Source: Liolophura sinensis (Eukaryota > Mollusca > Polyplacophora > Chitonida > Chitonidae). From it: a DNA stretch of 64,000 nt. The position numbers and the translations under genes were made by a program. Positions 12,801 through 23,800 of this stretch are shown piece by piece (within the stretch, counting starts at the first letter, position 1; the number at the start of each line of letters is the position of its first letter). Where the stretch lies: positions 17,923,570-17,987,569 of the forward strand of contig NC_088300.1 in the NCBI RefSeq assembly GCF_032854445.1, written 5' to 3'. The notes beneath the pieces were generated by a model. The model did not search any database. It had not been told where the DNA came from and saw only the letters and a program-made list of their open reading frames with translations.

Positions 12801-15706
12801 TGCAGTAAGTCCTCAATGAGGTCAAACTTTAATGGCGAGGCCTTAAACATTATGATTTTGGAGGTGCATATAAATGCATGCTGATAACTTTAATACAGTG
12901 GGATTTAGATTACACCTTTTCTGTGACAGTAATTAAGGACGTGTTCAAAGTACAAAGGGCTAAAATTAACTATCCAAGACACCTGACATGTGTCACTGGA
13001 TTAAATATAAAAAATAAAAACATTTCGCCTCTCAAAATTGAAGTTAATGATGAGGTTCATTTATTGATTTATTTTTCAGTGACCTTTAAACTCTGTCCTT
13101 AAATTTTTGATGTGATCGAATTAAGTCGAAATTACAATGCAAGGTGTTTGCCTAAATTAATCTAATCTGAAGCCCAAATATAATATATTATTATTTTTTT
13201 TTTGTTACATCTCTCTGTAAATTATGCATTGACATTTATGAAGTTCTGCACACCTAGACATGTGTTTTGTAATTACAGGTGTATCGTGCCCTGGGTCAGT
13301 GTCAGAGGTTGCAGGTTCTTAAGTTGTCTAGGGGAGGGACATTCCCAGACACAGGCATGGCAGATGCACTATCAAACCTGACAGAGTAAGTCAGCACCCT
13401 GCACATGGCTTTGTTAGTTTGGCAAATTCACAGAGGGTTGATCAATTGATGTGATTGATAGATTGTGGTTTTACACAATACTGATTGATGATATCAGTCA
13501 GTTTTAGGGGTGGAGGAAATGAAGGTGTCTGTACTAAACCATTGACCAGTAGCCAGTTTCTGAAGAACTTTTGCACTTGTGACCTTTATATGCACCTTAT
13601 TTGGTGGAAAACAAATGGTTTTAAAAGAACGTTAGACCGGTTACTCAGTCACAAACGTTGTCAAGGATTTATTGTCTCCAAGGCTCCCAAAACAGAGAAC
13701 GCGTGGAGTCTAGAAATTCCCTCTCCAATACTAGGTTCGAATCTGCACCAAGTGTGTCCAAGCGATTTGAAAACAGTACATCGTATCTAACAAAAACAAA
13801 GCCACATGCCTGGATATTTGATATTTGTTTATTTGATGGATGTTTTATGCGGGGATATTTGATAGCCTGTGATGATCAAATCATCTAAAGTGTTCAAATA
13901 TTCTTCTGTATAATATTACAAATAACCAGTTAATTAGAAATTTGGTATCAGATAGATTTACGTTTTATGCCTTCTACCTTAGCAACTTACCCTAACTCTG
14001 CAACCAATGTTTTGAAACATTGTGAGATATCTATGGGGTGTAGAGAATTAATTTGTACAGTTTTATGAAGTTTGCATCTTTAATGACACAAGTATATCAC
14101 TTTCATAACAACTGTATGCATAAATTCCACTGTAAAAAGTGCTTTAGTGGCTGAAAAGTTTGAAGATTTACAGTACTTAAGATCACACTTTGCTCTATGA
14201 TACCTACATGCCATGGGCTAAAAGTGCATAGTGATTTGATGTGCACATTTCATTATCTTTTGGTGTGGGGACTGATAACTCACTGTGTATATGCTGTACA
14301 TATACATGTGCATCCAGATGTCTTGTATTTCACTTTACTATTCCCCTCCTGTTCTAGATTAAGACACCTTGAGCTGAGGACATGGATTATTCCACACACC
14401 TTACAGGATGTGTTACCTGAGCTGGAACACCTGCACACGCTTGTTCTTACACCTGATACTACATCAAAGGTAATTGCTATTTTGTAGTTTATATAGGTCT
14501 GCCAATGTGTGCAGAGTTTTAAACGACTGATTGCAAAACAGCCGTCCAATCACACTAAAGTTAAGTCTTCTCTAAACTAGGCAGCGTCTCTTCTCGTCTT
14601 GCCAAGCTGATGAGGCTCACTGAGGTGTGACGGAGATATGAACTACTGTCACTGATCGACTACCGCTAATCCCCTACTCCCCACAGAGAGTTTACGACTT
14701 AAGACAACAGCCCCTGCAAGGCATCATGGTATACATTTTCTAAAAATGCATCTGAAATTATTGAGAACATATGGTAGTTCATATGATTTCTTCTTTTGAC
14801 CAAAATTGATTAATATTTCACATGTTGGGATTTTGTAGAATTCTCACAAATTGAGAAAATGTTATCATTTTGATCATACACAACATGTTTGGTGGCCCCA
14901 TGACAGGGATATAGTTTATTATCATTATATCAATGTAACATATCAATATCTTCCAGGCGGCAGTGATAAATAGGAATACCTTGTCAGCGGTATGGGACCT
15001 GTCCCTCCTGAAGAATCTGAAGTGGGGTATTAAACACAGTCGTGACGGGACCATCATCCTGAACAATGGGAGCGGAGAGGAGGGAGACTCGGCGGCTAGC
15101 TCCGTCTCTCAGGTCAAACAGACCACTCAGTGCATTCCTTTCTTAGCGGACGAGCTGTCGTCAGACCACATTGAGCCGGTTGATATTGATCGGATGACTC
15201 AGTTCATCAGTGTAGAACAACTGAGGGAGAAGCTACACAGTTTGTTACCCAAGACCAATATAGAGGTGTACTTGATCTCCTGTAAACAGACTAGTGGTGA
15301 GGCTAACATGATCAAGGGAGGTACCGGTGAGGTTGATCAGGGCAAGGCTGGTGTAAGCAATGTCAGTGGTACTAAGGCTGGTGTAAGTGATGTCAGTGGT
15401 ACTAAGGCTGGTGTAAGCGATGTCAGTGGTATTAAATCTGGTGTAAGTGATGTCAGTGGTATTAAATCTGGTGTAAGTGATGTCAGTGGTAGTCAGGCTG
15501 GCGTAAGTGAGATCAGTATTATTAAGACAGGGGTTAGCGAGAACAGTGTCAGTAAAAGACACTCACAGTCAGGCACAGATGATGGTATTGAGGATATGGA
15601 AACAGAGGTCTCCTCAGTTGTGAGCATTACACCTCAGGACACCTCAGCTGTGAGTTATCAAGATGAACCCAGCTTATCTGGGGAAGACCCGGCAAGAACA
15701 GCATAA
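805..15706 (+). CDS. MBD, AT-hook, PHD-like and F-box/LRR protein (16 exons, 1591 aa)
   Basis: Predicted nuclear protein that could bind DNA or chromatin and act as an SCF ubiquitin-ligase receptor. Coding exons, all GT/AG and phase-consistent: 805-1957, 2404-2460, 3063-3175, 4073-4100, 4644-5109, 5486-5639, 6246-7453, 9910-9961, 10230-10316, 10838-11007, 12196-12364, 12697-12804, 13279-13385, 14358-14469, 14687-14728, 14957-15706. Residues 1-384 are Ser/Glu/Asp-rich with a poly-acidic run. Residues 395-470 form an MBD/TAM-type domain (GWKRE, then DVYYFTPEGTKLRSK). An AT-hook (RKRGRPRK) lies near 517. Residues 613-660 hold a zinc finger, C-x3-C-x13-C-x2-C-x4-H-x2-C ending in ICRRC, close to a PHD finger. 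Residues 658-1020 are Pro/Ser/Thr-rich. The F-box is near 1040-1077 (AMQRIF, KDLL, then VCKTWDRL), followed by leucine-rich repeats to about 1360. Exon 16 carries a decapeptide repeat. The layout recalls KDM2/FBXL19 (CXXC-PHD-F-box-LRR) with MBD in place of CXXC, which is inference. The 42-bp exon 15 may be alternative. Domain calls are firm; function is inferred. Confidence 0.85.
2004..2266 (+). mobile_element. tRNA-derived SINE copy (intron 1)
   Basis: The copy begins with a tRNA-like head (A-box-like TGGCCAAGTGGTTA). Next comes a weakened B-box region, then a body with a TATGTGGGAAGGT-type motif. It ends in the family tail (ATAAGTGAAACAATTTTAAG, then CGGCATAAAACCCCAAT) and an AAATAAATA run. 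Other copies with the same tail lie at 18638-18875, 25901-26040, 34141-34316, 40459-40609 and 50571-50812. Confidence 0.75.
3340..3790. repeat. Degenerate minisatellite of about 30-40 bp (intron 3)
   Basis: The phrase 'gtgccttcttg.aggtcaaatttctaggg' recurs with many substitutions and length changes, roughly a dozen times. The copies are clearly related by eye but too diverged for an exact period. It lies in the intron between exons 3 and 4 of the MBD/F-box gene. Confidence 0.6.
8345..9090. repeat. 33-bp satellite array inside an inverted repeat (intron 7)
   Basis: About 18 nearly identical 33-bp units (core ctcactagtgtcttgtgggt) run from about 8431 to 9040. One third of the units differ by a C/T change in the 'tttctacc/tttccacc' segment. 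Because 33 is a multiple of three, several frames stay open on both strands; these frames are not genes. The array is bracketed by an inverted repeat of about 42 bp: 8346-8387 is the reverse complement of 9047-9090, with few mismatches. This suggests a foldback or MITE-like element with an internal satellite, a known arrangement in bivalve repeats. It sits in the intron between exons 7 and 8 of the MBD/F-box gene. Confidence 0.85.
10430..10735 (+). mobile_element. Second-type SINE-like repeat (intron 9)
   Basis: This segment shares blocks ('atatggtgtgcatat', 'gtttgtcagtaacttgcc', 'ggtttactcc', 'gcgttaaacaa') with copies near 56180-56390, 49850-50165 and 60150-60460. The 5' part has a degraded tRNA-like head. 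It is a dispersed non-autonomous element distinct from the family at 2004. Edges are approximate. Confidence 0.5.
15345..15545 (+). repeat. In-frame 30-bp coding minisatellite in the last MBD/F-box exon
   Basis: Seven 30-bp units encode a decapeptide repeat of the form K-A/S-G-V-S-D-V-S-G-T/I. The first five units are nearly identical and the last two are diverged (ending QAGVSEISII and KTGVSENSVS). The tract is in frame with the LRR protein and keeps its open frame. It forms a Ser/Gly/Val-rich tail segment after the leucine-rich repeats. Confidence 0.9.
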
Positions 15707-16900
15707 TACCCTGGGTTGTATTGTACCCTTAACACTGTGGCTTCTCACCCCTGCTCCCACAGTCAAGTCAAACCATTCACATTCAACTTCAGAGCTGATT
15801 TGGTTCAACTAAAATAGGTACAGTTAACTAGTGATCACTAATCACTGTGAATACTGGCTATTTTCCTGCTAAGCTTTATCCAAAGTGTCAGGCCACAGAT
15901 AGAGTACTGCAAGCTCACTGTGGCTCACTGTGGTTCAATGTGGACCTCGCAGCATGTGCAAAGTATATCTGTGTCAAATTTTCAACAGAAAGAAAACAGT
16001 GCTTCAGATGTTATACATGTCACCTCATATAGGCTTACCATTACCATGACAAAAGGCTGAAGACATGCTGTGCAGAAGTGCATGCTATGTGCTGCTCATT
16101 TAAGCAGGTGTTTTAAAGCAGTGAGAAGTTTGTATTGGACACAAACTATAGTAGTGAGTGAGTACAGTGGAAACAGTTATGGTTCGACCTGTACAGTCAT
16201 GGAACACAGTGATGCTTCAATGTGGACATGGCGATGACTCAACATTGACACATTGGTGATTCAGTGTGGACATGGTGATGATTCAACTTGGACACAGTGA
16301 TGATCCAGTGTGAATGTTGTGATGACTCAACTTGGGTACAGTGATAATTTAGTGTGGATGTGGTGGTTCAATGTGGACACAGATTTTGTGTGGACACAAT
16401 GATTATTCAGTGTGGACATGATGATGGTTCAATCTAGAGACAGTGATGATTCAGTGTGGACATGGCAATGGTTCAATCTAGAGACAGTGATGATTCAGTG
16501 TGGACATGGCAATGGTTCAACTTAGAGACAGTCATGATTCAGTGTGGACATGGCAATGGTTCAATCTAGAGACAGTGATGATTCAGTGTGGACATGGCAA
16601 TGGTTCAACTTAGAGACAGTCATGATTCAGTGTGGACATGACGATGGTTCAATCTAGAGACAGTGATGATTCAGTGTGGACATGGCAATGGTTCAATCTA
16701 GAGACAGTGATGATTCAGTGTGGACATGACGATGGTTCAGTCTGGAGACAGTGATGATTCAGTGTGGACATGGCAATGGTTCAGCTTAGACACAGTCATG
16801 GTTCAGTGTGGACATGGCGCTGCAGGGGTTTATAGAAGTCATCTGGACAAGCTGGTATTCGGTACATTGATTGAATAAAAAAACTCAGTATCTGGTCATA
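15707..16900 (+). other. 3' UTR of the MBD/F-box gene with a possible polyA signal
   Basis: The stretch after the stop codon at 15706 has no coding features. It carries the 44-bp minisatellite described separately, then AATAAA at 16874-16879, the first convincing plus-strand polyadenylation signal. The minisatellite may therefore be transcribed in the 3' UTR. The end of the transcript is inferred. Confidence 0.45.
16190..16815. repeat. 44-bp minisatellite downstream of the MBD/F-box gene
   Basis: Units of 44 bp with the phrase 'tgattcagtgtggacatggc' followed by 'aatggttcaatctagagaca' repeat in tandem; starts at 16447 and 16491 show the 44-bp spacing. Copies are most regular between 16400 and 16760 and decay at both sides. 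Alternating 'caatctagagacagtgatg' and 'caacttagagacagtcatg' variants suggest a higher-order pattern. Confidence 0.8.
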
Positions 16901-17280
16901 TTCATTCAATTTGGATTGATTTTTGAAAGAAATTTTCAAAATTTTTATTATTAAACTCAATTTGAACATCTACAAAGTTCCGTGAAGCAACCTGTTCGCA
17001 TTGCAAGTTATCTCCCTTGTACAGAAATCTTCATGACCAGCTGTGTTCATCAGACAAGTTCTGGAAGAGGGGGGTGTATGAAATCAAACATAACACGCAG
17101 TAACCTACTTTGGTCTCTGCCATTAATTATTGTGTACCGAGTGAGCAGACGTTCCACCCAGACAAACCAACCTGGATCAAACATCATATATTCCTTGCTC
17201 CTTGCAAGCAGTTATTGTTCGTGTTTTTGAATGACTTCATCAAGTGTTCAGCAGCAGGGACTTGGATCAGGTGTCCTGTG

Positions 17281-17286
<6 letters not shown>

Positions 17287-17336
<50 letters not shown>
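17287..17336. repeat. (TA)n/(GT)n microsatellite
   Basis: A run of TA dinucleotides is flanked on both sides by GT dinucleotides. The tract is self-complementary and accounts for short open frames on both strands that encode Tyr/Ile repeats. Confidence 0.9.
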
Positions 17337-17828
17337 TAATATTGGAAAATTTAACACATCATTCACAGTAATTTTCTTCGTTATGTGCTTCTACAGAAAA
17401 TTTGGTTAGAGAAACAGTTATCAAGCTTCCAGTTGTTTTCTTTGTCAGACTTTTGTTTTCTGGATTTACTTGTAGTTTTGATGTTTATGTTATGACATGT
17501 ATTTTGGTATGTTTTAATGCACATTCAGCAACTACTTCTTGTCCTGAAAGATGCCAGATGTGAACAAGGTGTTCTTTAACTATCGAAATTAAAGAGCTGC
17601 ATAAGAGAAAGACAGTGTTTCTTAATTGACAACTATAAGAATATGGTTTTAAATTTCACATCCAAAAGGAAGTCAGTTCTTGGCATATATGTCATTTCAC
17701 AATGCTGTGTGAGGGTGCTTGTTTATAATGTAGTGCTTACTGAAAAATACATGTCTAAACTATGACTAATATGTAAAATAAGAAAATTGAAGGATTCACG
17801 AAGTAATAAGAGACAATTTGATAGATAA

Positions 17829-17962
17829 CTTGTCAGCGGCATGGGACCTGTCATTCCTGAAGAGGGCTGTAAAACAGTCATGACATGACCCTGCAGCTAG
17901 CCCCTCAGGTCAAACAGACCACCCATTGTGTTTCCTTCTCAGTGGATGAGCTGTCATCAGAC
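17829..17962 (+). pseudogene. Decayed partial copy of the last MBD/F-box exon
   Basis: The segment resembles 14983-15178 of exon 16: 'ttgtcagcgg.atgggacctgtc', 'ctcctgaag', 'ctcaggtcaaacagaccac' and 'gatgagctgtc.tcagacc' recur in the same order. Internal deletions and changes break the reading frame. It is flanked by two near-identical stretches (aataagagacaatttgatag... and aataaggaacaattttgata...) at about 17805-17829 and 17974-18001, which look like a duplicated target or a recombination junction. It lies 2.1 kb downstream of the parent exon in the same orientation. Confidence 0.75.
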
Positions 17963-18637
17963 CCCACTGAGCATAATAAGGAACAATTTTGATAGATAAC
18001 TTTCTTGATTGGAACATACCAGGGTGGGTGAACATATCTTATTTTTAAATATTTTGCATTTAACTGTTATATGGAGTGAAACAAGTTACCTTTTGAAATG
18101 AACAAACTATCAGATATGAAGTGAGAAATTAATACTTTATTTTCATGAGATGCTCTAAACAAATGTGAATGCTAAAAAATTTCACTGAAGAGCTACACCC
18201 AGAGCTTTGAAATAACTGTAAATGTCAATATGGTGAAGATTTTTTTTGCAACTGAACTCTGAATGAACATTTTTACATTCATTTGAATATTGTTATGAAA
18301 ACAAAATTCCTTAAAATTGTTGAAAATGTTACGTTTCCGAGTTGATTTTTTGTTGCAGACATGCTGTGAGCTATATGTGTTGGCCACTGTATTATACCGA
18401 TACTGTACATGTATATCAGCTGTAAAAAGCAATAAAGATATCACGTTTAATATTGTATCTTTGTTATCGGGTCTGAAAGTTACTGATTATGGCTGGATTG
18501 ATACCTGAATATACCAGTAGGGGATGTTTTATCTTACACACACATTGTAAGACAAATGAGGTTTCTTTTCACTTGCAATGGCAACTCAGGTCCAGGCTGG
18601 ATTAACCATTGTCCTTTGTTGTTACAGGAACATTTTG

Positions 18638-18875
18638 TATTTATTTATTTGATTGGTGTTTTACGCCTTACTCAAGAATATTTCACTTATATGATGGCTG
18701 CCAGCATGATGGTGGGAGGAAACCAGGCAGAGCCTGGGGAAACCCACTACTGTCCACAGGTTGCTGACAAACCAGCCAGCATGATCTGGACTTGAACTCA
18801 CAGCGATCGTATTGGCGAAAGGCCTCTGGGTCATTACACTGCACTAGTGCCCTAACCAATTGAGCCACGGAGGCC
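18638..18875 (-). mobile_element. tRNA-derived SINE, near full length
   Basis: Read on the minus strand, the element begins GGCCTCCGTGGCTCAATTGG, a clear A-box head. It has a B-box-like GTTCAAGTCC and then a body. It ends in 'ataagtgaaatattcttgag', 'gcgtaaaacaccaatcaaat' and AAATAAATA repeats. This is the best preserved copy of the family in the window and gives its reference structure. Confidence 0.85.
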
Positions 18876-20754
18876 TTGAGCATTTTGTATAAACCAGTTA
18901 AGCCATAATTCAGTACAAATGTAGGAATGGACAATAAACTACTCAGCATAGGCGAAAGTTACTTTCGTTGTAAAGTTCCCAACTGGAACTTTTTATTCAT
19001 TGTGTCATTCTTATTTTAGCTCACCTGTACAAAGTACAGATATAGCTTCTTAAAAAGAACTGCATGTATTGAACTTAGGTTTTCCACACATGTATAGCAC
19101 AATATCAGGAGGGGGGTGTTCTATCAATGATTTGCTGTGGTCCTATCAAATAATGTAAACTGTAAAAATTTACAGCTTAGCAGGGTGAGTCCATGCCGCC
19201 AAAGTGCTGCCGCCAAAGTGCTGCCGCCACTGAAGTGTCATGCCAAAGACACCAGATGTGACACCCCACCCAGTCACATCACACTCCAGGCCAACCAATC
19301 CTGTTTCCTTGCTCTAACCTCTCAGTGCTAAGCACCAAGAGACGCTGCAACGTTTGTCAAGTCTTTGGTACGATCCGACCTGGGTTTGATCCCAGGCCTC
19401 TAACCATTAGAGACTTGCTATGTGGTATGTTTGGTATGTGGTATCTCAAAAAATATTGCATGTATGGAGTGGAGGGTTACGTGTTGGGGACGTTCTATCA
19501 TTGATACACTGTGAATATTAATTACCGTAAATTACAAAATTCACCATTTAAATGTTGGGTGTGGTTTCAAGAAGTGCTGCATCTCAGAGAGAGCTTAAGT
19601 TTTACAGACATGTATGTATAAAGTACAGTGATAGGGGAATTCCATTGTCGATGCTCTGAATGAATATTCATTACCATAATTTACAAAATTCCTGAATTCT
19701 GTACATTATGTATTGAGCTGAGGTTTTGCATTCAGGTGCCTTCTACAGACGACCTCTTTGGTAGCATTGCTACCAAATCCATTAAAATTTGAACTGAGAT
19801 GAAGAAAATGCTAGGATTTATTTTCTTTCATTCATAAAATGGCCACCAGTTTTATGAAGGGGGAAAGCAGATGGGGCCGTGTATATCATGCAAGTGGTCT
19901 CCCACAAACTTCGTGTAAGACTACACAGGACAGTGTCATTTTATCTGGCCACCAAGATGTACTCTTTACCTGAGAACATTTATCTGTATTATGTACATGT
20001 ACAAATGATCTGAAGACACCACAGCTAGGTGTTTGTGGTCTTTATAACTGCAGTGGAAAGTGGATTTCAAAACATGATCTCATTGGTCAATGGTCTGTAG
20101 TCTGCAGCAAGATGAGTGTCTTGGATAACGGAGCCAACAAAGGCACCATCTCTTGCACAAAGCCGAATAGCGCTGTGACTTTGGATTCTTAAGAACCACT
20201 CTCCATAAGAGTACATGTAGGCCTGCAATGTTTATCCACTTCTTGTCAAATGAATGCCCATTAAGAAAAGGACTACAAAACAACACATCCATTTTTTTTG
20301 TTGTATTTACTTAATTGATGTATAATACTTATTCTCGTTTTCCCCACTATACAGAACGAACACTAATGGCATGGCATTAACAAGATCTCGTCATCTGTCC
20401 TTTTTGATTTGCAATTCTATAACATGAGAATGATGAAAAAGGACAGAGAATCTTATCAAATACTGGAGCAACTTACTGACAAAGCGCATGTAAATAGCCT
20501 GCAGGTGTTCAACTAAAAGGAAACTTATTTACTGTCCGTTAGACCTAAGTGACACCTTGATGCACCTTTATTTTCAAATTCAATTTAACAGTGATGTAAG
20601 AAGTGTTCACATAAAAAAAAACTTAGGTGATTATCAACCTGGTCTGATTTTAGTATAACATGGGAGCTTTAATGCAACAAAGAAAACTCTAAATTTGTTT
20701 AAATGATCAAATTGTACTGTATACATAATATAGAGGGAAAACAGGTCTAGAAGG

Positions 20755-20760
20755 TTTATT
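20755..20760 (-). terminator. Candidate polyadenylation signal of ASRGL1
   Basis: The plus strand reads tttatt, i.e. AATAAA on the minus strand, about 100 bp beyond the stop codon at 20861. Position and strand fit the ASRGL1 transcript. The site is inferred from the hexamer only. Confidence 0.45.
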
Positions 20761-20860
20761 TGGATTTTTACAAAAATTTACAAACTCAAAAACGTGTTTC
20801 GATAATATTATATATTAATATTATGTTATAAGTAAAAAAAATTATCCACTAAGTAATTTA

Positions 20861-23800
20861 TCAGGAAATTTTTTCCACACAATCCTCCTGATGGTCAAGC
20901 CCGTAATGAAGCTGGTTTTGTTTGAGCCACGCCCAGGCCATCCTCTGAGTTGTGAAGTGCAGGCCCACCTGTCCATCCTTACTAACAGCCACCCCACCCC
21001 CTGATCCCTTAACCCGAGAGGTCATGAACTCCAGGGCAGACTCCAAGGCCTTCTGAGGGGATAGACCTGCAAAAATTAACAATGGGAACCTCTGTATCAG
21101 TACTATCAATCAGACTGAAGTGGTAGATGTTATTTAGAAAGTGGATTATAAATAGCAGAATCTGTGCTACATTCAGAAAGTGTAACGTCTAATACTGATA
21201 ATAGTGCAATAAAAAGCTGTATTTCATCAGTGGGAAAATGGTCATGTTTTGTGTGCCTGATAACTGTATGCAGAACTTTTAATCACAAACTATTATGAAT
21301 ACCAAGCAATATCCCCAACTATAATTTGCATAAAATCGTATCTTTTAAGTTCACAAATTTCACCAAACACATTTACTTTCCTCAAATACAAATGCCTCCG
21401 CTTATGAATGTCAGGAAAGCCTGAGCTTGACAGGAAGTCAAGACACAGACGAACTGACTTTGGACCCTTTCTGGCAAAACTACTGTCTATTTCTTCCTGC
21501 ATGTTCCATGGAAACAATCAATCAGAACAAACATGGTTATGGCTGCAACAATTCAGAACTCTTTGGCAGAGGTAAATCTAGCCTTAGCCTGTCAAATTTG
21601 TTTATCTTGAAGCTTTGTTTTCTGATGTCAGCAATACATGCTTATCTACTGAGATCAAACAAATATTCCAAGAATGGTGTTCTTTTACTCAGGATTTCTC
21701 ATTTGTAAGCCATTAAATTATTGGTCTCTTTATAATATTTTGTGGAAACTCTAAATGAACACGTTTGTAGTTACAGGTATTCACACAACACCAAACTCAA
21801 AATCGCGTTTTTTTCTGGTCCTGATTGAGTTTATTTATATTTTACACACCGACTATAACCTGATGTTTAGTTTAATTCCACTTTAATCACTGGTAATTTT
21901 GTGAATGTGAGAGAGAAGGATTGCTGATATGTACAGATACTATTACAACTGTATTATCCTGATCAGAGATACACATTGTATACTAAAACAGTTATAAACC
22001 ATGGTGATGCATGTTGAGTTGCTGGTTGTTATATTAAAGGAAAGAAAGGAACTAACAAACATCATATCAAAAGTAAATATGTGCACATACAGAGATATAA
22101 GGTTTACGGTAAATGTCCTAACGTGTCCACCTGGCACTCGGAAAGTCTATCCCAGGATTCACTGCGTTGGCTGTGGTGTCACTCAGAGTTGCAGGAGAGC
22201 ATGTAATAAACAAACTCACACTTCAGTGAGCAGTTAGTCTGTACTCCTAGCACCAACAGTTCATGTTTTTCTCAGTCTTAATCATAATCGTTTCTGGTGC
22301 CTAAACAAGGGGCTCGAGCGGGGGTCTCAAGCTGGGAAGAACATAATGACTGATGTCAACATAAAAAGGGGCCACTCTGGGGGATTGTTTGATGACACAG
22401 GTTTGAAGTGAAGTTCTCTGCTTTGAGTCTGATATTACAAAATTTCAGTTTCAATTTGTCACAATGATGACTTGACATGCACAGATACACAACCATAGTA
22501 AATTCACCGAGCAGGCTAGCTTCAGTAACTAACTCAAAAAGCTGCCTGCTCCCTATATAAAATCGATACATGTGCCTTCTTTTTTATTGTTATACATAGC
22601 ACTTTGCACTGTACACTGTAGTTTTTAATACAAAGAATCCGTAAATCTTACATACGACAACATGGCTCAGCATGAAGAGGATAGTGCAACGACTGGTTGA
22701 CCCATATCAGTATAATGGCTCGGTCGGGGCGGCTTACTTGCCTTCGGTAAATCGTCTCAGTGAAGCAGCACTAAATAAAAGAGTGGTGGAAATCCGTCCT
22801 GCAACAAGGAGGTGCGTTCTATACACCCTAAGGAGTCCTTCGTCGTCATATGACTGAAAAATTGTTGAGTACGACGTTAAACCCCAAGCACTCACTCACT
22901 CACTCACATCGAATGTGCTTTGCAGACAAGGCTCTGTGCTTCTACTGGGTTACGCAGGTCAACACGCAGATTTAATGAGGGGTCAGACAGGCCTGATTCT
23001 GCTGGACTAACCATGAAGTTTGCTGAAGACAGATGGTTATGTGATCAGCATTGCGTGCTAAAAGGATGCTTGGGTCTCAAATCAGCGCAGTGACACTCTT
23101 CTCTGATGGCAGTTCGTTTGTGAACACTGTAGGTGGGGGAACAACATGGCTTGGGTCCATTTACTCAACCAGCGTCGGAAAATTAGGCCATATTTTTACC
23201 CCCGAATACCGGGGTCTAAAATTGACATGTATGAATCCCTAAGTTAATTTGAAATATATATAAGTAAAACACTGCAAAAAAAAATGTATTCTGAACCTTT
23301 TCCTGAAAAGAATTTCTGCACTTCACTATAAAATCTAAAAAGAGACACAGCTACTGAAAATACGCCCATGAAGTCATGGCTATCTAAGACTTTATAAATA
23401 AAAATCTCCTAACTTTCTGAGAGTAGGAGTTCAAGTGAACACATCATATGCCCCAAGACATGCATTTCTTTGAAATGTATAATAGAATACTAGCAGCAGT
23501 GTGCTGATTACATGTGCAACCGTACCGCTGAGGGGAATCTTCATGGGTGCTGATCATAGGTATGTGGCTGCCATGACAACCGCGCAGTGGACAAATGTCC
23601 ACCAAAAATGAAAACTTTTTCGCGGAAAACATTTGGAATTGCAGCCGGACATGAAATCAATTCTCTTTATATAGTATGGCTATTTGGTTACCATGACAAC
23701 TGCAAAAATGAACAAAGGTGATTCGTGACACATCGTCATCTGTTTATCTATCTATTTACCAAAAATCAAAACTCACTATGGAAAACTGCTGGAGTTATAG

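Larger units (their letters stand above)
17963..20860. other. Intergenic region between two convergent genes
   Basis: No gene is supported here. It holds a SINE (18638-18875), three diverged copies of a segment with 'catgtattga.ct.aggttt' and 'ttctatcattgat' phrases around 19060-19150, 19450-19570 and 19620-19740, and a short GCCGCCAAAGTGCT tandem near 19195-19225. The far end holds the 3' flank of the minus-strand ASRGL1 gene. Confidence 0.6.

Noticed and set aside
18840..18875. Possible functional tRNA genes at the SINE heads (also 2004, 49855, 50790)
   Set aside because: The A-box-like heads are followed by SINE bodies, and no complete cloverleaf with acceptor pairing is present.
20080..20292. 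70-aa minus-strand frame upstream of the ASRGL1 stop
   Set aside because: It lies beyond the ASRGL1 stop codon, shows no family signature and has no partner exon.
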